Positions 1-4,451 of a DNA stretch of 7,525 nt are shown piece by piece (the stretch's first letter is position 1; the number at the start of each line of letters is the position of its first letter). The notes under the pieces were generated by a model. That model saw nothing but the letters and a program-made list of their open reading frames with translations, searched no databases and had not been told where the DNA came from. Position numbers and translations under genes: made by a program. Origin of the DNA: Pseudomonadota bacterium (GTDB lineage Bacteria > Pseudomonadota > Alphaproteobacteria > Rhodospirillales > Magnetospirillaceae); assembly GCA_023437865.1 (NCBI GenBank), contig JAEZFE010000170.1, positions 1 to 7,525 on the forward strand. Direction: 5' to 3'.

Positions 1-29
1 GGGCTGGACCTCCGCCACGACCCTAGCCT

Positions 30-45
30 AGCAATGACCGTGCCA
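30..45 (-). promoter_or_regulatory. Sigma-54 (-24/-12) promoter, probably for a nifH operon off the left edge
   Basis: On the minus strand the sequence reads TGGCACGGTCATTGCT, a full match to the sigma-54 consensus TGGCACG-N4-TTGCW. The -24 GG is at 44/43 and the -12 GC at 32/31, exactly 12 bases apart, which predicts a start of transcription near position 19 running leftward out of the window. The IHF-type site at 75-87 and the two NifA-type sites at 135-169 lie upstream at the usual distances. Because draT-draG commonly sits divergent to nifHDK in Rhodospirillum relatives, nifH is the likely target. The target gene itself is not visible, so its identity is inferred. Confidence 0.85.
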
Positions 46-74
46 ATTCCTGATATTGTCAAAATATTGTTTTG

Positions 75-87
75 AATCAATGTATTG
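75..87 (+). promoter_or_regulatory. IHF-type binding site
   Basis: AATCAATGTATTG matches the IHF consensus WATCAA-N4-TTR at every defined position. It lies in an AT-rich stretch (about 50-120) between the NifA-type sites and the leftward sigma-54 promoter, centred about 62 bases upstream of the predicted start. IHF is known to bend DNA at this position in nifH promoters so that NifA can reach the polymerase. A second, one-mismatch site on the other strand (60-72) may add to the bend. Confidence 0.7.
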
Positions 88-134
88 GTAATGGGTGTGG
101 GCAGCGTGCTTAAATTTTGAGCGGTCAAGCGACC

Positions 135-150
135 TGTTGGGAATCCGACA
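135..150. promoter_or_regulatory. NifA upstream activator site (proximal)
   Basis: TGTTGGGAATCCGACA is a perfect TGT-N10-ACA element, the known NifA binding motif. Its centre is about 123 bases upstream of the predicted start of the leftward sigma-54 promoter, inside the normal range for NifA sites. It is one of two sites whose left ends are 19 bases apart. It could in principle also act rightward on draT, but no good sigma-54 promoter is seen there. Confidence 0.8.
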
Positions 151-153
151 TAG

Positions 154-169
154 TGTTGGAACCCACACA
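154..169. promoter_or_regulatory. NifA upstream activator site (distal)
   Basis: TGTTGGAACCCACACA is a second perfect TGT-N10-ACA element, three bases beyond the first. The two share the left half TGTTGG. Their 19-base phasing puts them nearly two helical turns apart, so they would lie on roughly the same face of the DNA, as expected for cooperative NifA binding. Its centre is about 142 bases upstream of the predicted leftward start. Confidence 0.75.
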
Positions 170-172
170 GAA

Positions 173-200
173 CCTAGGGCTTTTGGTTGTCGCCCTTAGG
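173..200. other. Inverted repeat (hairpin) in the draT leader
   Basis: CCTAGGGC (173-180) pairs with GCCCTTAGG (192-200) with one bulged T and an 11-base loop. It lies between the NifA-type sites and draT. On the plus strand a short T run (206-210) follows five bases after the stem, so it could be a weak terminator insulating draT from upstream transcription, or a leader structure. There is no direct evidence for either role. Confidence 0.35.
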
Positions 201-248
201 TATGGTTTTTGCTTGGGGTATGCATCGCATCAGGGGGCGAAGCATTAG

Positions 249-1082
249 ATGGCGCATACGCAGGCCCGCATTGGCCACTCCACCAACCTTGTCGGCCTGT
301 CGACCGATTTGTTGGGCAGTGCCGCGTTCAACGACCATCCGGTCGCATTGCACCTGTCGGGCGTGCGGGAGATGAACAAGAATCTGTTCGAGATGCTGTC
401 GCATGCCGACGGCCTGCCCGATGCCGGCGATGCTTTCTATAAGTACATGATGGCCATGTTTGGCATCGATCCCGAGCAGTTGGAGAAGGAGCGGGCCGAG
501 GCCGAGAAGGGGGGCAGCCGCGTGCGCCGCTACCGCTCGTCCTTCCTGCGCCTGCTCAAAGGTTGGGGCTATGATTCCAACGCGCCCGAGGGCGCGGTGT
601 TGAAGGGCTGGGTGGAAAGCCGCTTCGGGCTATTCCCCACTTTCCACAAATCCATGCTCAGTCGCGTCGGCGGAGGGGAGTGGGCGTCGTATGTGGAAGA
701 GAAGATGTCGAGTCGCTTCCACAACAACTCCATCTACACCCAACTCGATATGTTGTACGAGTTCTGCCAATGGGCGCTGGCGCGCTACGCCGCGCCGGGC
801 CAAAGCCACGTCAGGCTTTACCGCGGCATCAATTCGTTCGACGAGCACCCGATCATCGAACGCATCGACAGGAACACTGTCGTGATGCGCCTTAACAATC
901 TCGGCTCGTTCTCGTCGGACCGTTCCGTTGCCGATTGCTTCGGCGACACCATCCTCACCGCCCATGTGCCGGTGGTGAAGATCGTTTTTTTTAACACGCT
1001 GCTTCCCATCGCGCCGCTGAAAGGCGAGGGCGAGTATCTGGTCATTGGCGGCGACTACCGTGTGACCGCAAGTTATTTTTGA
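249..1082 (+). CDS. draT: NAD+-dinitrogenase-reductase ADP-D-ribosyltransferase (DraT)
   Basis: DraT transfers ADP-ribose from NAD+ to a conserved arginine of the nitrogenase Fe protein (NifH), shutting nitrogenase off after ammonium addition or energy loss. The 277-residue product matches the usual family length (about 275). Seen in the sequence are YRG (Arg192), SFSSD (residues 220-224) and an E-G-E triplet (Glu260, Glu262) followed by a hydrophobic strand. In that order and spacing they resemble the R-S-ExE motif of arginine-type ADP-ribosyltransferases; this assignment is mine. The ATG at 249 is chosen because an in-frame TAG lies immediately upstream and the next in-frame ATG would remove about 40 residues. 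The Shine-Dalgarno (AGGGGG, about 11 bases away) is weak, which suits a low-level regulator. draG follows 13 bases downstream, so the two are surely one transcript. Confidence 0.95.
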   Translation: MAHTQARIGHSTNLVGLSTDLLGSAAFNDHPVALHLSGVREMNKNLFEMLSHADGLPDAGDAFYKYMMAMFGIDPEQLEKERAEAEKGGSRVRRYRSSFLRLLKGWGYDSNAPEGAVLKGWVESRFGLFPTFHKSMLSRVGGGEWASYVEEKMSSRFHNNSIYTQLDMLYEFCQWALARYAAPGQSHVRLYRGINSFDEHPIIERIDRNTVVMRLNNLGSFSSDRSVADCFGDTILTAHVPVVKIVFFNTLLPIAPLKGEGEYLVIGGDYRVTASYF

Positions 1083-1095
1083 TTAAGGAATAAGA

Positions 1096-1989
1096 ATGTC
1101 GGACCTATCTTTGGAAGAGCGGGCGCTTGGTGCCTTCCTGGGCTTCGCCATAGGGGATGCGCTTGGTGCGACTGTCGAGTTCATGACCCGGCGCGAGATC
1201 GAGACCAAATACGGCGTTCATCGCAAGATGATTGGTGGGGGCTGGCTGCATCTGGCGCCGGGTCAGATTACCGATGACACCGAGATGGCGCTGGCCCTGG
1301 GCCGATCGCTCGTGCGCAAGGGCGGCTTCGATGCCAAGGATGTGTGCGAGGAATTCACCGCCTGGCTGAAAAGCGGCCCGGTCGATATCGGCAACACGTG
1401 TCGCCGCGGGATCCGTCGCTATATGATCCATGGCACGACCGAAGGGGCGTTTTGTGATGGCGACGGCGGCAACGGCGCCGCCATGCGCATGCTTCCGCTG
1501 GCGATCGCTACGCTATACCGGCCCGAGCTGTTCGAGGCTTGGACCGTGGCGCAATGTCACATCACGCACCACCATCCGCTCTCTGATGATGCCGCGCTGG
1601 CCTTCGGCCACATGGTGCAGGGCCTGTTGAAAGGCGAGGGGGTCAAGGGGGCGCGCGAGGTGGCCAAGGACCTGGTGGACAAGCACAAGACCTTCCGTTT
1701 CGAGCCGTTCCGCGGCCAGAGCTCGGCCTACATCGTCGACACCGTGCAGACGGTCCTGCATTTCTATTTCGTCACCGACTCGTTCAAGACTTGCGTAATC
1801 GAGACGGTGAACCAGGGCGGCGACGCCGATACCACTGGCGCCTTGGCTGGCATGCTGGCGGGGGCAACCTATGGATTGGACGATGTCCCCTCCGCCTGGC
1901 TTGGCAAGCTCGACAAGAAGATCGCCGAGGAAATTCGCGCTCAGGTCAAGGGGCTGCTGGCGGTGGCCGAGGGGCTGCGTCAGGCGTAG
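1096..1989 (+). CDS. draG: ADP-ribosyl-[dinitrogenase reductase] hydrolase (DraG)
   Basis: DraG removes the ADP-ribose that DraT places on the Fe protein and so reactivates nitrogenase. In the cell it is known to be sequestered at the membrane through GlnK/AmtB. The 297-residue protein belongs to the binuclear-metal ADP-ribosylglycohydrolase family. The metal- and substrate-site residues known from Rhodospirillum DraG are all present at the same numbers: Glu28, Thr59-Asp60-Asp61, Asp97, His158, and Asp243-x-Asp245-Thr246 within NQGGDADTTGAL. The start is supported by AAGGAA five bases before the ATG. It is co-transcribed with draT and ends only 4 bases from the stop of the converging ArsC-like gene. 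No truncation or missing catalytic residue is seen. Confidence 0.97.
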   Translation: MSDLSLEERALGAFLGFAIGDALGATVEFMTRREIETKYGVHRKMIGGGWLHLAPGQITDDTEMALALGRSLVRKGGFDAKDVCEEFTAWLKSGPVDIGNTCRRGIRRYMIHGTTEGAFCDGDGGNGAAMRMLPLAIATLYRPELFEAWTVAQCHITHHHPLSDDAALAFGHMVQGLLKGEGVKGAREVAKDLVDKHKTFRFEPFRGQSSAYIVDTVQTVLHFYFVTDSFKTCVIETVNQGGDADTTGALAGMLAGATYGLDDVPSAWLGKLDKKIAEEIRAQVKGLLAVAEGLRQA

Positions 1990-1993
1990 CAGC

Positions 1994-2404
1994 TCAGGGG
2001 CAGCGGTGTCCGCTGCTCCCCTTGGGACATCCTTCGCCGACACCGGCGGCGCTCTTGAGGCCGATCCAGGCATTCACTAGGCCTTCGTCCCACCCGACCT
2101 CGCGCCGCTCGCCCACCTGCAGCAGCGGCCGGCGGATCAGCAACGGATCGGCCAGCATCAGCGCCAAGGCCTGAGCGGCCTCCATCGTCTCGGGAACGAT
2201 CTCTCGCGACTTGATCCGGGGGCTGGCGCGGTTGAACCATTCGGCCACGGGACGGGCGCCGAAGAACGCCGTCAGCGCCGCTTCGGTCCATGGTTCGCTC
2301 AGCAGGTTGCGTGCTTCCACCCGATGTCCGGACTCCGACAACAGCGCCTTCTGCCGCGCATTGCCACCGCAACCGGGCTTCTCGAAGAAAACGACGTCGG
2401 CCAT
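1994..2404 (-). CDS. Nitrogenase-associated ArsC/Spx-like protein (NifO-type)
   Basis: This 136-residue protein has a thioredoxin-like ArsC fold signature: an N-terminal strand VVFFEKPGCGGN with Cys12 at the position of the arsenate reductase cysteine, then the RRPLLQVG segment (91-98). The NRASPRIKS stretch (58-66) resembles the family called nitrogenase-associated protein, which includes Azotobacter NifO. NifO is linked to molybdenum and nitrate effects on nitrogenase, but its chemistry is unproven, and arsenate reduction is unlikely to be the role here. The ATG at 2404 is preferred over an upstream in-frame start at 2464 because AGGAAG precedes it at good spacing, and the upstream extension would be translated from the terminator hairpin. 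Two further cysteines (126, 135) sit in a short, glycine-rich C-terminal tail. It is the last gene of the leftward series and is separated from the others by a terminator. Confidence 0.82.
   Translation of the reverse strand: MADVVFFEKPGCGGNARQKALLSESGHRVEARNLLSEPWTEAALTAFFGARPVAEWFNRASPRIKSREIVPETMEAAQALALMLADPLLIRRPLLQVGERREVGWDEGLVNAWIGLKSAAGVGEGCPKGSSGHRCP
1997..2021. terminator. Possible shared hairpin terminator between converging draG and ArsC-like gene
   Basis: GGGGCAGCGG (1997-2006) and CCGCTGC-T-CCCC (2010-2021) form a GC-rich stem of 10-11 pairs with one bulged T and a TGT loop. It starts 7 bases after the draG stop and lies inside the 3' end of the converging gene. No T-tract follows on the plus strand, so it may work only with Rho or as an RNA 3'-end protector. 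The pairing is clear; the function is inferred. Confidence 0.4.
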
Positions 2405-2425
2405 GGCCTTCTTCCTTTCCCATCT

Positions 2426-2462
2426 AGAAAATAATAGGGAGGGGAACCGAAGTTCCCCTCCC
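2426..2462 (-). terminator. Rho-independent terminator after the [2Fe-2S] ferredoxin gene
   Basis: On the minus strand GGGAGGGGAAC, a TTCG loop and GTTCCCCTCCC form a perfect 11-pair stem (2462-2437), closed as C(UUCG)G, an exceptionally stable tetraloop. It is followed by the T-rich run TATTATTTTC. This is a textbook intrinsic terminator for leftward transcription, 28 bases beyond the ferredoxin stop codon. It ends about 20 bases before the start of the ArsC-like gene, so expression of that gene needs read-through or a promoter I cannot see. Confidence 0.88.
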
Positions 2463-2490
2463 ATATCGACCTGCGTTCGCTTCCGCCACC

Positions 2491-2871
2491 TTATCGCCGC
2501 AGGTCGATTTCGACACCGGGTTCACCGGTGAATTCCACCAAGATGTCCTCATCCTGAACCAGGTACTGGCAGGCCAGCCGGTAGGGCGGAGGCATATCCT
2601 CGACCTCGGCCTTCTCCAGCACTTCCTTGGTCAGCTTGCCATTGACCGATAGGGTCAGCTTTTCCTTGTCGGTCAGGTGAATGGCCTTCGGCTTGTTGGA
2701 GCCGAGATGGGTCACCTTGATCAGGCAGGAACCGCACTCCCCGTCCTTGCATTGGCAGGGAATAGCAATGTCATTCGCCTGTGCAACCGTCAGCAGCGTG
2801 CTCGAATCGGCCACCGCGTATACCGTGACGTTCTTCGGCAAGGTGGGGCTGCTGAAAGTGATGTTCGCCAT
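2491..2871 (-). CDS. [2Fe-2S] ferredoxin of the Shethna protein II / FdxD type (nitrogenase oxygen protection)
   Basis: The 126-residue protein has the plant-type [2Fe-2S] ligand set: Cys41-x4-Cys46-x2-Cys49 (CKDGECGSC) and Cys101 in YRLACQ. The N-terminal FSSP segment, the LTDKEK stretch (66-71) and the VEFTGEPG tail (112-119) are, from memory, hallmarks of Azotobacter FeSII (Shethna protein II), which binds oxidised nitrogenase in an inactive but oxygen-protected complex. Rhodobacter FdxD is a related nif-linked [2Fe-2S] protein reported to aid fixation under oxygen. I infer the same protective role; simple electron transfer is the alternative. The ATG at 2871 is preceded by GAGAGGAA. It lies 28 bases after the SIR2-like gene and ends before a strong terminator, so it is the last member of the main nifB transcript. 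Confidence 0.9.
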   Translation of the reverse strand: MANITFSSPTLPKNVTVYAVADSSTLLTVAQANDIAIPCQCKDGECGSCLIKVTHLGSNKPKAIHLTDKEKLTLSVNGKLTKEVLEKAEVEDMPPPYRLACQYLVQDEDILVEFTGEPGVEIDLRR

Positions 2872-2899
2872 AGGGTGTTCCTCTCTCTCTGGTGGTCTT

Positions 2900-3742
2900 C
2901 TACGCGGCGCCGGTCAGGGCTTTGGCCGCGTCGGGCAGGGGCATCACGATGGGCGTGATCCCCTCCACTTCGAGGAACTTCCGCTCGTTGGGCGTCAAAT
3001 CATCACTCATCACGGCGTAATGCGGGCCGCCGGCGCGGCGCATGATGCAGCGGGCGAAAGTCCGCAATATCTGGTCGTAGAAACGGCAGCCGAGAAACAG
3101 GAAGCCGGTGCCGGTGCGGCGCTGCTGGACGGCCTGCGGGATTGGAGTCTGCAGGTCGATGTCGGTCAAGACCTCGACGTAATCCGAATCGGAGGCCAGC
3201 ACGTCGCCATCGGGTTGGGCGGCGCCGTGGGGCTTGTACAGCACGGTGGCCCAGCCTGCAGCCTGCTCGGCAGCGCACTCGGTGCCGGCGGCATCGAATA
3301 TACGGGTCCACGGCCCATCGGTGGTACGACGCGCCTTGGAGGCACCATGGATCGAGCCCCAATCGGTGCGACCGGACAGCGCCTGGCGCATGGTCCCGTC
3401 GTACCAGGTGTCGACGATCAGTGGCAGCTGGTCGAGCGAGGCCAGCCATTTGTGCAGGTGGTTCGGGGCCGGCACCGGCTTGAAAATCTCGGCCAACAGC
3501 TTGTCGACGGTCACGCGGTGGCGAAACGTCTCAATATATTGGGCCGTATGCCATAGATTGTTGCGGATGCGGCCGGGCACCGCCACCCGTGAACTCATCA
3601 GCTGCGCCAGCGCCCGGGCGCCCACCGGCACCGGCGATCCCTCCTCGCCCAAGGTCAGCACCTCGGGGCCGAGATAGGGGATCATCCGACCGGCGGCCAA
3701 TTCCGTGGCCAGGCTTTCCAACAGGGCGCGGGCGTCGCTCAT
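2900..3742 (-). CDS. SIR2-like domain protein of unknown function in the nif operon
   Basis: The 280-residue protein looks like the SIR2_2 family (a Rossmann-like NAD-binding fold). Seen in order are: IPYLGPEV (21-28) at the place of the glycine-rich GAG motif; LPLIVDTWYDGTM (106-118) at the place of the TTNYD motif; YKPHG (169-173), which keeps the histidine-glycine pair; SDSDYVE (184-190); and FLFLGCRFYDQILRTF (214-229), the family's late glycine motif. Two normally conserved points look changed: the GAG is G-P-E, and the catalytic Asn position appears to be Trp113. No signal peptide, transmembrane segment or zinc-finger cysteine set is seen. The start has GAGGA eight bases upstream and lies four bases after the nifT stop, so it is co-transcribed with nifT. 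SIR2 domains in other proteins are deacylases or NADases; the role here is unknown. Confidence 0.8.
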   Translation of the reverse strand: MSDARALLESLATELAAGRMIPYLGPEVLTLGEEGSPVPVGARALAQLMSSRVAVPGRIRNNLWHTAQYIETFRHRVTVDKLLAEIFKPVPAPNHLHKWLASLDQLPLIVDTWYDGTMRQALSGRTDWGSIHGASKARRTTDGPWTRIFDAAGTECAAEQAAGWATVLYKPHGAAQPDGDVLASDSDYVEVLTDIDLQTPIPQAVQQRRTGTGFLFLGCRFYDQILRTFARCIMRRAGGPHYAVMSDDLTPNERKFLEVEGITPIVMPLPDAAKALTGAA

Positions 3743-3746
3743 GCGT

Positions 3747-3959
3747 TCAGTCCTCGCCGCCCAGCTTGCGGGCGTCCACGGTGATGGGCAGCGGGGTGTC
3801 GAGCGGCATGTCCGGCATCTGGAATTTCCAACCGTTGCTGATCTTGATCACGCCGCCCCAGGGCGAACTGCCCTCCATCTCCACGACCTTCTCTTCCAGG
3901 TCCTTCTTGGGCACGTAGATCTCGTAGTAATCGGCAACCTTGCGCAGCGTCACCTTCAT
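3747..3959 (-). CDS. nifT: Nitrogen fixation protein NifT (FixU)
   Basis: This is a small protein of 70 residues, the typical NifT size. It starts MKVTLRK, has a short lysine- and glutamate-rich middle (VPKKDLEEKVV) and the characteristic WGGVIKISNGW segment (34-44), and ends near LPITVDARKL. NifT is conserved in nif operons beside nifB and nifZ, but its loss usually has little phenotype, so its biochemical role is unknown. The ATG at 3959 has GGAGG seven bases upstream and overlaps the nifZ stop codon by ATGA, indicating translational coupling. Confidence 0.93.
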   Translation of the reverse strand: MKVTLRKVADYYEIYVPKKDLEEKVVEMEGSSPWGGVIKISNGWKFQMPDMPLDTPLPITVDARKLGGED

Positions 3960-4219
3960 GGCGCGGCCTCCAGGAGTTCGAGTTCGTGGCGGCGCATGCC
4001 GACCATGATTCCGCGATCGACGAAGTCGATGGCGTAGACGTAGAAGCGGTTCAGGTAGGTGCCGACAGACTTGACGTAGCCCACGTCGCCGGACTGGATC
4101 AGGAAATGACCCATGGCGACGCCGGGATAGGTGCCGTCGTTGCGGACCGCGCGGACGGCCTGGACCTTGTCGCCGGCCTCGAAGGCCGGATCCTCGTAGA
4201 GTTCGCAGATCTCTTCCAT
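3956..4219 (-). CDS. nifZ: Nitrogen fixation protein NifZ
   Basis: NifZ is a chaperone-like accessory for maturation of the MoFe protein, known to help form its second P-cluster. The 87-residue product carries the family core: FEAGDKV (13-19), RNDGTYPG (26-33), GDVGYVKSVGTYLNRFYVYAIDF, and a closing MRRHELE. It lacks the long C-terminal extension that some NifZ proteins have. An in-frame GTG lies two codons upstream (4225), but the ATG at 4219 is chosen because AGGAGG sits six bases before the ATG and abuts the GTG. It begins 15 bases after the fdxN stop and overlaps nifT by four bases. Confidence 0.93.
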   Translation of the reverse strand: MEEICELYEDPAFEAGDKVQAVRAVRNDGTYPGVAMGHFLIQSGDVGYVKSVGTYLNRFYVYAIDFVDRGIMVGMRRHELELLEAAP

Positions 4220-4234
4220 CGGCACCCTCCTGGG

Positions 4235-4420
4235 TTACGCCTGGGTGATGCTGTCCGACGGGCAGACGGCCACGCACTTGGGGGCGTCGCCATCGCATTC
4301 GGTGCAGCCCGAGGCCTTGATGACGTAGGTGTCGCCTTTCATGGAGATGGCGGCGTTGGGGCACTCGAACTCGCAAGCGCCGCAGGTGGTGCACGAACCG
4401 GCATCAATCTTCATAGCCAT
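4235..4420 (-). CDS. fdxN: 2[4Fe-4S] ferredoxin, FdxN type
   Basis: The 61-residue protein is a bacterial-type low-potential ferredoxin with two cluster motifs: Cys10-x2-Cys13-x2-Cys16-x3-Cys20-Pro and Cys39-x2-Cys42-x6-Cys49-x3-Cys53-Pro. Its place directly after nifB is typical of FdxN, which donates electrons to nitrogenase in some species and to NifB-dependent cofactor synthesis in Azotobacter. The second motif has six residues between its second and third cysteines, where FdxN proteins I recall have about eight, so the loop is short. The ATG at 4420 has GGAGAG about six bases upstream. An alternative ATG two codons further in (4414) is less well placed. The gene lies 31 bases after nifB. 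Confidence 0.92.
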   Translation of the reverse strand: MAMKIDAGSCTTCGACEFECPNAAISMKGDTYVIKASGCTECDGDAPKCVAVCPSDSITQA

Positions 4421-4451
4421 GGTGAACTCTCCTCTCTCTCAGTCTCTCAGC

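Noticed and set aside
214..229. Possible rightward sigma-54 promoter for draT (TGGGGTATGCATCGCA)
   Set aside because: GG and GC have the right spacing and the NifA sites are upstream, but three of the six -24 bases are wrong. The predicted start would also leave only about 9 bases before the ATG, excluding the ribosome site.
2405..2464. Upstream start at 2464 for the ArsC-like gene
   Set aside because: It would add 20 residues encoded by the terminator hairpin and its tail, has no conserved residues, and the ATG at 2404 has a better Shine-Dalgarno.
2681..3556. A 291-codon open frame on the plus strand
   Set aside because: It is antisense to the [2Fe-2S] ferredoxin and SIR2-like genes, has no convincing ribosome site, and its composition looks like a shadow frame.
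4220..4225. GTG at 4225 as the nifZ start
   Set aside because: The AGGAGG ribosome site directly abuts this GTG, leaving no spacer, while the ATG at 4219 has a six-base spacer.
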